From Schistocerca nitens (taxonomy: Eukaryota > Arthropoda > Insecta > Orthoptera > Acrididae): DNA of 64,000 nucleotides. Shown here piece by piece: positions 44,318 to 55,582 of this stretch (position 1 is the stretch's first letter; every line of letters begins with the position of its first letter). The notes beneath the pieces were generated by a model. It worked only from the letters and a program-made list of their open reading frames with translations. It was not told where the DNA came from and ran no database searches. The position numbers were made by a program, and so were the translations under genes. Location: positions 733,443,450-733,507,449 of the forward strand of contig NC_064615.1 in NCBI RefSeq assembly GCF_023898315.1, written 5' to 3'.

Positions 44318-45300
44318 CATCTATCTACGTGATTACTCTACTATTCATAATAAAGTTCCTGGCAGAGGGTTCATTGAACCACCTTCAAGCTGTCTCTCTA
44401 CCGTTCCACTCTCGAACGGCACGCAGGAAAAAGGAGCAGTTAAATTTTTCTGTGAGAGTCCTGATTTCTCTTATTTTATCGTAATGATCATTTCTCCCTA
44501 TGTAGGTGGGTGCCAACAGAATGTTTTCGCAATCGGAGGGGAAAACTGGTGATTGAAATTTCATGAAAAGATCCCGTCGCAACGAAAAACGCATTTGTTT
44601 TAATGATTGACATTCCAATTCACGTATCATGTCTGTGACACTATCTCCCCTATTTCGCGATAATACAAAACGAGCTACCCTTCTTTGTACTTTTTCGATG
44701 TAATCCGTCAGTACCATCTGATGCAGATCCCACAGCGCACAGAAATACTCCAGAATAGGGCGGACAAGCGTGATGTAAGCAGTCTCTTTAGTAGACCTGT
44801 TGCACCTTCTAAGTGTTCTGCCAATGAATCGCAGTCTTTGGTTGGCTCTACCCACAATATTATCTATGTGATAGTTCGAACTTAGTTTATTTGTAATTGT
44901 AATCCCCAAGTATTTAGTTGAATTTACAGCCTTCAGATCTGTGTGACTGAAATTTAGCGAATTTCGTTTAGTACTCATCTGCAAACGATCTAAGACGGCT
45001 ACTCGGTTTGTCTCCTATGTCGTTGATATACATCAGGAACAATAGAGGGCCTACAACACTTCCTTGGGGAACGCCGGATATTACTTCTGTTTTACTCAAT
45101 GACTTTCCGTCTATTACTACGAACTGTGACCTTTCTGACAGGAAATCACGAATCTAGTCGCACAACTGAGGCGTTACTTCGTAGGCACGCAGTTTGGTTA
45201 GAAGACGCTTGTGAGGAACGGTGTCGAAAGCCTTCTGGAAATCTAAAAATATGGAATCAATTTGACATCCCCTGTCGATAGCACTTATTACTTAATGAGT
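44318..45300 (-). pseudogene. CR1/Jockey-like LINE, 3' half of ORF2
   Basis: On the minus strand, from about 45270 down: QIDSIFLDFQKAFDTVPHKR, VISGVPQGSVVGPLLFLMYI and NDIG, RT motifs up to but not including an intact F.DD box. The thumb and C-terminal region follow (STKYLGITITNKLSSNY, RANQRLRFIGRTLRRC, PILEYFCALWDLHQ, EKVQRRVARFVLSRN), with a 199-residue open frame at 44385-44984. The 3' end near 44318 has a repeated ATCTA-type tail. It is 5'-truncated. Confidence 0.85.
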
Positions 45301-45899
45301 ATAAAGAGCTAGTTGTGTTTCACAAGAGCGATATTTTCTTAAACAAACCGTTAACGTGACAGCTCGCGATACGTGGGAAATTCGGATTCGAGTCCTAGTT
45401 TGGCAGAAATTTTCATAAGTTACTAATCATTTGCACAGCTGATGTATAATCATACCCGATATTTACGAATACATTGCTTTATTGTAAAATCACTGTACAT
45501 CGTCTGCAATATCTGACTTTCCGTCATGCATGCATGTCCGAAGAACATTGTGTAGTGCTATTCAGACACTGTGAAATGCAGACGTTGCATATCTTTAACA
45601 ATTACACACTAATACTTTCGGTGTATCGTTTCTCAAAGGGACCTAGAACAATTCTGTGGCAAACGTCCAAATAGTCTACAAGTATTATACATGAAAGACA
45701 CAACTTTTCTGCATGGCAATTCATGCTCTGACAGGTTACAAAACTTACACCGCCCTGTTGTTCCCAACACATCCCTACAGAATAACAAATACATAGGCTC
45801 TTGTGGTTTAACAAGTGAACGTTAAGGTTGCTAATGATGTCTCTACAATTTGATATGACCCAAATTAGATACACATATTAAATGAAAATGCATTCGGCA
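45301..45899. other. no gene recognised
   Basis: Contains a copy of the palindrome arm at about 45530-45586. Otherwise featureless to me. Confidence 0.35.
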
Positions 45900-46770
45900 A
45901 AGAAATAGTTCACTCAGCACACCACATTGTGCTGGTATTGCCCGACGACATTCGATGCTGCAGACATAGCCTCACTGCCATCGAAGTCTGTAGGTGACAG
46001 CCAATTCTGACACCAATGTTGCGACCATTTCCTGACACCAACGTTGTGACAAGGGAATTACGTTGCGAAGAGGAGGATGGGGATGGAATGTAGGTAAGTG
46101 GTCCAGTTCATTACTGGAGGCGCAAGTGACATCTGATACAACATTTATTTATCGTGTAACGTACACAGAGTTATAAGATCTTCAGAGCTGTGGCTACGAC
46201 CAGGCATAAATGCATTTACCGTCAAGACGTCCTGATGCCTTGCCAGCGAGTCGTTAGTCGCCCCACAGATCAGTGACATGCTCAAGTGTTGTGCTGGTGG
46301 CTGCGGGAGAACAGGGAGGCTTCACCTGCCCAAACGTTCCATCACATAGTGGGGCTTCCACGTCAGCGCTCTCGAAGACAGCCTCTCAATGTGCTCAGGC
46401 GGAAACTACTGAACCTGGTCCAGGATGCCTGCTGCCGTGGTCATTCCCTACAGATCGACGGATCGACCGAGCCTACAGCCGATATTAGATTTTGTCGTTG
46501 TGCTTGGGTGTTGAAGTAAAGTAGTGTTATCTCGCTGTGCCACAATTCAACGTTTGCATTTCTGCCTGCCTCGCTCCGAGGTGTGTGACAATGCTTGCAT
46601 CTCGTCCCACCGTCTGTTACATTGGCGAGATGTATTGTCTAGACTTCGACTACCACACCGGCTCATAGCTAACCTTCTCTGTTCTGAGCTCACATCGTAG
46701 AACTTGCTAAAAAAATTAAAGAAGTACAGGAAAATTGCTCTGCTGTACAACGATCTTGTCGTTTACCCAT
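45900..46770 (+). repeat. repeat R, copy C (partial)
   Basis: Matches copy B 23.04-23.45 kb and 24.59-24.79 kb in the same order: TTTATCGTGTAA, TGATGCCTTGCCAGCGAGTC, GCTCTCGAAGACAGC, TCTGTTACATTGGC, GTACAACGATC. It lacks the R1 part seen at 28.7-31 kb. Confidence 0.7.
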
Positions 46771-46960
46771 TTTGCGTTTCCTCTCCGCTAGCCCCCAATC
46801 CTCTTGTAGCTGATCTTTCTTCTAAACAGGGTGAATCACCTAAAACTTGCATCCCAAATATTACGGAAAGTGCTATTGACGTTCGATTTCCACAGAAAGT
46901 ATTGGTAGCTCGGGGCTAGTATTCTTAGCCAATACACAGATTGTAGTAATACTTAGGTGT

Positions 46961-47170
46961 GACTAAAATGGCTCTGAGCACTATGGGACTTAACATCTAT
47001 GGTCATCAGTCCCCTAGAACTTAGAACTACTTAAACCTAACTAACCTAAGGACAGCACACAACACCCAGCCATCACGAGGCAGAGAAAATCCCTGACCCC
47101 GCCGGGAATCGAGCCCGGGAACCCGGGCGTGGGAAGCGAGAACGCTACCGCACGACCACGAGATGCGGGC
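46961..47170 (-). repeat. tRNA-derived SINE, type 1 head, minus strand
   Basis: Complete family member. Target duplication ACTTAGGTGT (46951-46960) and ACTTACGTGT (47171-47180), one change. Confidence 0.9.
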
Positions 47171-47474
47171 ACTTACGTGTATTTCTGCGTGCAAACATGT
47201 ACTTTTTCAAGCAGAACAATGCCTGTTTACATTATAGAACTGGAAGTAGGGTAAATTATAATGTCTCTAGTGTTGTTGAAGGAGTCCAGTGGGAGTCATT
47301 TACGAGATATCGCATTTTGATAAGTTCCCACGGTGATGCATGTTTGTGCCATTAAACCTGTGTAACTACTAGGTATGGTGTTGTTATGATTCCTTACAGT
47401 GTGCTTCTGTGTTCCTTAAGTGCAATGCGATTTGCTAGTCAGTGTGTGACAGTCCAAGCAGTAGGTCCTGAATG

Positions 47475-48363
47475 GACGATGGGATTTACCAATGCAGAAA
47501 AAGTCGACATGCTCATGGTGTACGGAGAGTGTACGTTCTTGTAAGGCGTACACAACAAGATATCCCAATAGACGTCAGCCATCTCGGCAATTATTTATCA
47601 ATGACAAAGCGATAGTGCAACACTTAGACAACATAACAGATGGAAACAAGCGACACATAAAAGGGGTAAATTAATGTTCTTGTTCTTGCTACCACTGCAG
47701 TTGATTAACATGTTAACTCCCACGCAATCGCAGAGGAAGTGGCATGAGTTGGGTTAGTGTCCTGTGCATTCTCCATCGACATAGATTCCACCCCTATACA
47801 GCTTTCTCCGTCAAGAGCAGCATGGAAACAATTAAGAGTACCGCTCTTATTTCTGTACATGGACATTACGAAAGGATATTCGAGACGTATCGTGTGACTT
47901 GTTTAGTGGTGAATCCACATTTATCAGTCGTCGTTAGGTAAACCGCCGTAACAAGCGCTATTGGTCTGTAGAGAATCTACATAGGCTTTGTCAGGTGGAA
48001 TGTAAACGTCCATGGAGCGTAAACACGTGGTGTACCTGTAGTACCAACATGATGGCTGCCCAGCCCGTAGTGCATGAAGTACCACAGCGTGACTTCACGA
48101 ACTGTTTCCAAATATTTGAAATGGACGCAGTGGACCTGTACTTTGGCCGGTCTATTCCCCTTATTTGAGGTCTGTAACCTTTTTCTCTGTGAGGAAAGCT
48201 GAAATACGCTGTCTACAAGGACATACGAACTACACCCGTCGATATTACTGCAGCCTGCTCTGACATCTCCGCTGAAATTCTAGCACGTGTGCAGCAGTCG
48301 TTACGTATCAGATTGGATGCGTGTATTGCCGCTGCCGGCGTTCATTTTCAACACAACCTGTGA
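47475..48363 (+). pseudogene. transposase of the 46825 element
   Basis: The N-terminal FTNAEKVDMLMVYGECT matches the start motif of the transposase at 55.8-56.9 kb and of the fragment at 58.4 kb (ADAHLMYG, IDMMLLYG). Later come SGESTFISRR (first D region), WSVENLHRLCQVECKRPWSVNTW, a degraded WPVYSPYL block and the C-terminal ARVQQSLRIRLDACIAAAGVHF. Frames change several times. Confidence 0.7.
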
Positions 48364-48772
48364 TGGTCAGTCGTCTCGTTACTGGTCAGAATCCGTATAA
48401 CTAGTGTACACAATTGTGTTATTCTTTAGTGTTTGCTATCAGAGGTAATTCACAAGTGTCGGTGTGGGAGCTTTTCTAAATACGATATCTCGTAAGCAAC
48501 TCGCACCTGCAGTCCTGCACCAAACACCACTGACGTTCTAATTTACTGTAATTTTCAATTATTGGTGACAATAGGTATTGTTCCATTTAAAAAATTGTAT
48601 GACTGCACAAAAAGTTCACTTTCGAAGTATTATTAGAATCTGTTAATTTGTTAACAATACGAGCCCCACACAACCAATCCATTCTGTGTAAGCCGAATAT
48701 CGACAGCGCATTGCATTTCCGCAATATTTGCGGTGCAAGTTTTAGACGATTTACCCTGTGTATTGAATATGG

Positions 48773-49028
48773 CGTTAGGCACGATTCTTATTTTTCTTCT
48801 GAAGTGTGATTCATAGTTGTGTTATTGCTGAATCAAAATATGAAGCCTTATTATTTTTCATTCTTTAAATTCTGTTGAAGTAATTGTTATGTTTTTCTAG
48901 TAGTATGGTATTGTTAATGACAATGTTTTCGAAGTATTACACTTGATTTCAATAGTTTCTTTACTTTATTTGCTTATCAGTATCGTTACGTTCTTTTTAT
49001 GCTAATGTTTTCCTCTTCTTGATTTCAG
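48773..49028 (+). other. end of intron 1 with splice acceptor
   Basis: The TE-free end of the large intron. A pyrimidine-rich tract TTTTCCTCTTCTTGATTTCAG lies immediately before the exon at 49029. Confidence 0.6.
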
Positions 49029-49166
49029 GCCCAAGAGTATGTGACAGTGGACACACAAGAAGGCACCCTCAGGGGCCTCATGGCAGAGACGTACACAGGG
49101 AAGCCCATGTTCAGGTTTGAAGGCGTCCCATATGCAAAACCACCCACGGAAGATCTTCGTTTTCAG
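49029..49166 (+). CDS. exon 2 of carboxylesterase-like gene
   Basis: 46 codons between a strong acceptor (TTGATTTCAG) and a donor (CAG/GTAAAT), phase 0 at both ends. The product starts AQEYVTVDTQEGTLRGL and ends MFRFEGVPYAKPPTEDLRF. This is the conserved N-terminus of the alpha/beta-hydrolase carboxylesterase family (V.T..G.L.G ... F.GIPYA.PP...LRF). Such enzymes hydrolyse carboxyl esters and in insects act in detoxification, pheromone or hormone turnover. The catalytic triad lies in later exons that I did not find up to 64 kb. The upstream partner is probably the signal-peptide exon at 20843-20911. Confidence 0.85.
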
Positions 49167-49455
49167 GTAAATGGCTCACATTGCTCATATAAGAATGTAT
49201 CCCTCTCGTATCAAACTGCTGAGAACAAGCCATAGAGATATAAGAACTTCAAAACAAGTGGAAGAATACCAGCATACAGCAATAACGTCTCAAAATTATG
49301 ATGTCTAGCCCGTATCCGGCTATTGGGATTTAGGTTTTCCTAAAAATCACTGCAGAAAAATGCCCCGATACTTCGCTAGAACAATCTCCAATGTCGTACT
49401 ACAGTAGTTAAAGTAATACATAATAGAATTCGTGATAACGGTCTAATATGATATA
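49167..49455 (+). other. start of intron 2, no feature
   Basis: Intronic sequence between the esterase exon and a Tc1-like element. Confidence 0.4.
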
Positions 49456-49702
49456 CACTACCGGCCATTAAAATCGTTACACCACGAAGATGACGTGCTA
49501 CGGACGCGACAGGAAGAAGATGCTGTGATATGCAAATGATTAGCTTTTCAGAGCATTCACACAAGGTTGGCGCCGGTGGCGACATCTACAACGGGCTGAC
49601 ATGAGGACAGTTTCCAATCGATTTCTCATACACAAACAGCAGTTGGCAGGCATTGCCTGGTGAAACGTTCTTGTGATGCCTCGTGTAAGGAGGAGAAATA
49701 AA

Positions 49703-50955
49703 ACAATAATAATTATACAATATCAACCCACCTCCGAAGATGATTAGTGGGTCATAAAATGATACATAGATTACAGTACAATGCAGCTTTCACAATTATG
49801 TTAGTGAGCTACAGTTTAACTACTACAATGTGTTAGTTTCAGTTTTCTACGACAATGGGAAATTTGATCTAACTACTTGTTACTTAAATAATCTACTATG
49901 ACTATTACCTGCAGTGTCACAGGTGTGCCAGTTGTATATAAACCTACTTAGGATAGCCAGGCTCAACGAGCTAAGCCCGAGGAGCATGCCCCTGGCACTG
50001 GGCTGGCCAAGGTAAGTAATCGCTGCAGTTCCCTAAATAAATGTCCTAATCTAAGTCCTACAAAACTAACTGAACCTACGTCGTATCCGGTGCTGGTCTT
50101 GATCGGTGGTGTTTGCCCCTCCCCCCCCCCCCCCTAGTCCTGTACGTGGCGGATTCCAACAACTATGATGGAAGTCGGCCAGTCCACGCACAGGCGGTAT
50201 GGGAATGGGATCAGGTCTCAATTGGTTTGATTGACGAGTTGATACCTAATGTAGTTCCCTCAGGTATTATACTAACACGTTTCGTGATACCCCATCAGCC
50301 AATGCATTCAAAGTGTGAAAAGTGTCTTCTTGTCTAAGTAGACGGTATGTGTCATTTGGAAGTCCATCCCGAAGTGTTGTCGCGACATCATTGAAGAGAG
50401 GGCACTCGTAAACCACATGGTCGGGAGTAGCCTCTGCCGCGCCACAGTCACACGCGGGGGCTGCCCTCTTCCCAAACCGACATAAGTATGTCGGATAGGG
50501 TCCATGTCCAGTGAGAAAGTGTATCAGTCCTCGTGTGGGTTCAAAGTATGCCATGCCCCCACGCTCTTTTACATCTGGCAAAAACTGGAAGGTCCTTCTC
50601 CCAGTTTCTTCTTCCTCCCAAGCCCTCTGCCAAAGTTCCTCCCCTCTGTTTCTTCTTTCCCTCTTACTCTTCACCCTCACACTCATGATTTCTATTATTT
50701 TCTCCATATTCCCCTTTTTGGCCCAGTACCACGCCGCTTGTTCTCGTATCTTGATGTCTAACGGGCAATGCCCCATTATGACTAACAGAGCTCCCCCCCC
50801 CCCCCCCCCGGAGATGTTCTGTACGCCCCCACAGATCTCAGAATCATGCTTCTCTGGACCCTTCTCCATGTCATGGCAGACATGACCATCGTGAACCTGT
50901 GCGCCAAGACTCCCGAGCCGTAACCCACTACTGAAGTTAGAATACTGTTATGATA
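49703..50955 (-). mobile_element. 5'-truncated LINE (R1/I-like group), inside the Tc1 remnant
   Basis: The 3' end lies at about 49703 (AT-rich AATAATAATTAT tail on the plus strand). The ORF remnant is 50267-50869. A poly-C run lies at about 50121-50136. Confidence 0.7.
50267..50869 (-). pseudogene. LINE ORF2 C-terminus with zinc-knuckle region
   Basis: A 200-residue frame containing RGLIHFLTGHGPYPTYLCRFG and then CDCGAAEATPDHVVYECPLF. The pattern T.HG....YL.RF......C.CG....DH...EC is the conserved C-terminal zinc-binding segment of LINE ORF2 proteins of the R1/I type. RT and endonuclease parts are absent. The glycine run near its start is encoded by a poly-C tract and is probably not original sequence. 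Confidence 0.75.
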
Positions 50956-51289
50956 GAGTTTTATGAGATGAGGATCTATGCACCCAAACTGCGTGAAAAT
51001 TTAATCACATGTCAGTTCTAGTATAATATGTCCTATGAATACCCGTTTATCATCTGCATTTCTTATTGGTGTAGCAGTTTTAATGGCCAGTAGTGTACGT
51101 GTGTACAGTGAGGCTGAAATGCAAGTAAAATTGGAAGTAATCAATATGAATTTACAACATAAACAGTAATTATTAGTTACCTAGTAATGTTTTACTGATG
51201 TTTGCCGTGAGTGACATACTCTATGTGATGAAAAGGATCCTGAAACCTTTATGTACAGAGAAGTTGGACCCTATATGTCACGATAGGCG

Positions 51290-51925
51290 AGTCCGCAAGT
51301 ATAAAAGAACGCGAGGAGAATTATGTCAACTGAGAAGCGGAAACAGCAGGCTGGGTCGGTCAGGATGACTTTGAGTCTTCGAACTCGAACTAGTTGTTGA
51401 CTGTTACCTTGGGAACAATTCAATCGAAACCGTTTCAACCCGTGTAAAGTTGCCCAAGACAGCTGTTGGTGATATGACTGTGAAGTGCAAACGCAAGGGA
51501 ACAATTGCAGATAAGCCTAGACAGGCAGAGCTCATGTACTGATGGACAGAAACCGTCGAACGATGCAGAAGAGTGGATGTGAAAAATCGCGTGAAATCAG
51601 CAGAAGGAATCACTCGTTAGTTCCACAGTGCCACCAGCAGTTCATCTAGAATAGTTATTGCGCATAGGAAGTTAATGGAATGGGATACAATGGTCGAACA
51701 GCTGCTCGTAACCCGTGCATCCTGTAATCTGTGCTACGTGACGCTTTGAGTAGTGTTCCAGCGAAGCCACTGGACAGCTGATGAGGGGAAAGCAGTGATT
51801 TCGAGTGATGAATCATGTTATAACCAGTGGCAGTCTGATGCAAGGATTTGGTTTTGGTAAATGTTTGAAGAAAGTGACCTCCTATAATGTGTACGGCAAT
51901 CTGTGAAGTGCCGAGGTTAGAGTGT
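51290..51925 (+). pseudogene. Tc1-like transposase relic (third group)
   Basis: The frames give KLPKTAVGDMTVKCKRKGTI and ADKPRQAELM (helix-turn-helix region of Tc1-like proteins), then MEWDTMVEQLL and ISSDESCYNQWQSDARIWFW (first catalytic D region, normally WSDES.F.....DGR..VW). Frameshifts lie between the blocks. The end is lost, with a SINE following. Confidence 0.7.
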
Positions 51926-51939
51926 GGTCCCATTACTGT

Positions 51940-52236
51940 GCTTAATAAAATGTTAAAAATGGAAAAACATTACCATATTTCACCGCATTGTGTTTTGTGT
52001 ACATTAGATGGTGGCGATGATGTTGATTTGATGGACGCTCAACATCGTGATCATCAGTACGAGTTCCAAATCCTTCCATTTCCAGTCTCGACACTTTCCG
52101 AATAATGATGGGGCGTTTAGCACAACACAAACACTCAGCCCCAGGGCGCATAAAATCCCCGACCCGGCTGGGAATCGAACCCGGGACCCCGTGATCCAGA
52201 GGCAGCAATGCTAGCCACTAGACCGCGAACTGCGGA
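51940..52236 (-). repeat. tRNA-derived SINE, third head type
   Basis: The minus strand reads a tRNA-like head with TAGTGGCTAGC as A box and GGTTCGATTCC as B box (about 52165-52175), followed by a body unlike the other SINEs (GATTTTATGCGCCCTGGGGC, AACGCCCCATCATTATTCGG). The 3' limit is approximate. Confidence 0.75.
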
Positions 52237-53621
52237 CTGTGCAGTAAATTATAAAAATTCGTCCTCTCATAAATCAGCGTCTGTGCCACATGGTGACCAG
52301 TGTCATTCCTGAAATGGACTGACCTGCCCAAAGTTGCTACCTGAACTTAGGGTTAGTTAGTGCTTCTACCCCAATCCAGACTTCAGCGTCAACATCATTA
52401 CCTTTACTAGTCTCGGCTTTTGAGTTAAAATGGGTTGGTATTTCTCTACAGACATTCAGACACCTCCAACAGAATCCCAAACGGCATCCATCAGTAGGTA
52501 TCTGGATCCACGCTTACGGTTCACAATGCAAAGACGTACAGGGGATCTATGTGAGATCTCCCACACGTCCATCATAGTTATAGCACCAACTGAATCACGA
52601 TACAACAGTAAGAGAATCAATAACATGTTATTTCGCGAATTTAAGATTTGCCAGAAAATTGTCGAATAGTGCATTAAAAGGCCGTATTTTGCTAAGAATA
52701 GTTTCAGGAGTATCCGTCTATTTTCTTATTGTCCTCGATATTACGGTTGTCGGTTTTGACCTCCTAAGGCAAAACCATCAGAAATAAAGTACAGAAAAGA
52801 CGGTATGCGAATATTCACTGCAAAACACGAGTGTGAAATAAAAACGAGTATACATGTTGGAGCAAACATACCCGTTCAGAAACACCGCATGACTGTACAG
52901 TGTGGACGCATTCACCTGGAACTCTTTGCTGCATACCTTGCGAGTAGGGGGAGACATAACTTATTTCCTCAGGACCACTCGTCACCCCATAGTAGTGCAT
53001 GTCTTGAGCGGGCCTCACCTTCCTCACTACTCTCACAACACCACTAAACGTGTCACAATACAGCAGACACACTATTCTGGGAGGTAATTTAAGGCGAGTT
53101 TACACAGATTCAAAGCTCTATAAATATCAGTCCTTGTAAATGTTGCCTATTGTAAACTGCATTTATTAATATTACTACTACTACTATATTCATAAATTGC
53201 CAAGTTAAAACTGAATTGCTGTTCATAATGAGGAGTACGTCTACGTGAATGCAAAAGAAAACAGGATGTTCATGTTTATAAAAATGATCGAAGAACGCAT
53301 AGAGAGACAAAATTTGCTAACGTCCGTCTGCTGCAGAATCGTAGATGATATTTTAAGGTCATACATTATGTCATTCATAGAGGAAAAGAAACTTGTTTCC
53401 AAGGAACCCGCACAGTTCCGAGAATGATAACTTGTATAACGCATTTCATCGGCTCACAATATCTTCCAAGTAGCAGATGCAGGCTAGCAGGTAGGTACTA
53501 CCACAATCAATTTTCTGAAGTTGTTTAACATACAGGACTAATAAAGCTACATACGAATCATAGTGAGTAAAGTCGCAGAACAACAGTTCTCTCGCATAAT
53601 TTTGACTAACAGAACGCAGTA
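52237..53621. other. no gene recognised
   Basis: Possibly includes the lost end of the Tc1-like relic near 52240-52330. Otherwise no feature seen. Confidence 0.3.
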
Positions 53622-53658
53622 CACCAAACTCTCGCTAATCCGGCCCTCAGTAGTCCGG

Positions 53659-53842
53659 CGCCGGCCGCGTGGCCGAGCGGTTCTAGGCGCTTCAGCCCGG
53701 AACCGCGCTGCCGCTACGGTCGCAGGTTCGAATCCTGCCTCGGGCATGGATGTGTGTGATGTCCTCAGGTTTAAGTAGTTCTAAGTCTAGGCGACTGATG
53801 ACCTCAGATGTTAAGTCCCTTAGTGCTTAGAGCCATTTGAAG
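53659..53842 (+). repeat. tRNA-derived SINE, type 2 head
   Basis: A box TGGCCGAGCGG, B box GGTTCGAATCC, shared body. Target duplication CAGTAGTCCGG (53648-53658) and CAGTAGGCCGG (53843-53853). Confidence 0.92.
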
Positions 53843-53978
53843 CAGTAGGCCGGCCTCTCAGTAATCCGGCGCACATCCAAAACCACATGCACAATGAATC
53901 ATCGTGAGAACGATGCTTCGTTAAACAATGCTTTATATAATGTATTTGAAATTGTAGCTTTCTTTACAGTTCGGAATC

Positions 53979-55560
53979 ATGTCTTCTAAAAGGAGAAAAG
54001 TTGCGCTAGGTCTCAAGCAGAAACTCGAAATTTTAGATAAGTTAAATAGAGGTCCTTTGCAGAAAACCATGCTGATGAGTTCAATGTTGGACGAGCAACT
54101 ATTTACGACATCAAAAAGAAAGACGATGTTATTCGACTGTATTCAAGGCAAATAGATAGTGAATTGGGAAAACAGAAGGTTATGCGAAAGAGTGAGAATG
54201 AAGAACTGGACGTAGCTGTTTATAGATGGTTCATACAACAACGCTGTAAAGGAATTCCAGTCAGCGGCCCGATTATAAAGGAAAAAGCAGCTGCATTTAA
54301 GAAACAACTTTGTGGTAGTAACTTGTTTGCAGCGAGCGAATGTTGGCTATCAAGCTGGAAAAAATGACATGGCATTCGGCAGCTGACACTCACCGGGAAA
54401 GTCGCTCAACTAACGATAAGGATGCTGATGAGTTTGTAAGCAAGATTCGAAAGATAATAGAGGAAGAAGATATAGCTGCTGATGCCTTGTATAATTCTCA
54501 TGAGATAGGACTCTTTTACAAGATGCTTCCTTCAAAAACTTCAACTGCCAAGAACGAGAAGGAGGCTCTTGGTTACAAGCAACAGAAACAGCGCATAACA
54601 TTAATGGCGTGTTGTAATACAAATGGGAGTCATAAACTACCGCTTATAGTGATTCGAAAACCACAACATCCACATTTTTTCCAACACACTGACATAAATA
54701 CTTTACCAGTGCAGTATTGCGCTTAGAAGAAAGCGTAGACGGACAGACAAATATTGTATGTGTGGTTCCATGAGACGTTTGTACCAGCAGTGAGAAAAGA
54801 GCTAAAGAACAAAAACCTTATACTGACAGCTATCCTTATAACTGACAACGCTCCCAGTCATCCTTAAGATGTTTCTCTAAGGTCTGATGGTATACAAACA
54901 CATATCCTCCCACCCAATGTGACAGACAGGGAATTTTGGCATCAATTAAACATCGTTATCGACATCGTCTCCTTGCTGAACGAACGTGAAAACGACTCTA
55001 TCGAGACTACGCTGACAGCGTTTAAAGCAATTAACATAAGTGATGTTGTTTTCCATGTAGCCGAAGCATGGGATAAAGTGGAGAGCGCTAACATAATCAA
55101 TAGCTGGAGAAAATTGTGGCCATCCATTGATACCGAGTTGGATCAAGTGGTGAGTGACAGCGATGAGCCAGTCAGTTCGCTATTATCAATTACTTTTTAC
55201 ATTGACATGTTCCACAACCTTCCAGGAGGAGAAGAAATTGATAATGAAGATGTTAATAAGCGGCTGAATGAGGAAAATTGTGATACGGACCAAACTTTAA
55301 CAGATAAAGAATTAATCAAAAACGCTCAAGAAAGTAACGATGAAAGTGATGAAGAAGAGGACACATTAGGAGAGAGCATGAAGATTTCTCACACTGCTGG
55401 TGCTGAACTTGCCGAGGTCTTCCTGGAGTACATTATGCAACAACCAGATACTTGCAGTACCGATGTAATGCTTGTAAAGCGGTTGCGTGTTGAAACATGC
55501 CATCGTCGCATATCATCATTGCGACAGTTAAAAGTTAGGGACATGGCTCATAGTGAGTGA
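53979..55560 (+). pseudogene. Tigger-type transposase
   Basis: Starts MSSKRRKVALGLKQKLEILD, the CENP-B/pogo-type DNA-binding domain, then VMRKSENEELDVAVYRWFIQ and GIPVSGPIIKEKA (second CENP-B helix-turn-helix). The catalytic DDE domain follows in pieces: YKQQKQRITLMACCNTNGS and KLPLIVIRKPQHP at 54570-54665, a VWFHETFVP block near 54760 and ITDNAPSHP near 54840 (second D). The acidic C-terminal region, the frame from 54919 to 55560, is intact. At least four frameshifts or stops inactivate it. Confidence 0.88.
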
Positions 55561-55582
55561 TACGACTGTATAATTATGTATA

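Larger units (their letters stand above)
46825..48770 (+). mobile_element. mariner-related transposon (same broad family as 55583), decayed
   Basis: The inverted ends share ACAGGGT, CTAAAACTTGCA and CAAATATT, flanked by TA (46823-46824, 48771-48772). It contains a SINE at 46961-47170 and a transposase relic. Confidence 0.8.
49456..51095 (+). mobile_element. Tc1-like transposon (family of 2631), transposase replaced by LINE fragment
   Basis: The left 245 bp match the start of the element at 2631 (including the part that B splits). The right 135 bp match 13386-13511. TA lies at 49454-49455 and 51096-51097. The ~990 bp between are missing and a LINE fragment occupies the gap. Confidence 0.85.

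Noticed and set aside
51887-52105. 72-residue frame MCTAICEVPRL...
   Set aside because: Runs from a Tc1 relic into a SINE. No independent evidence of a gene.
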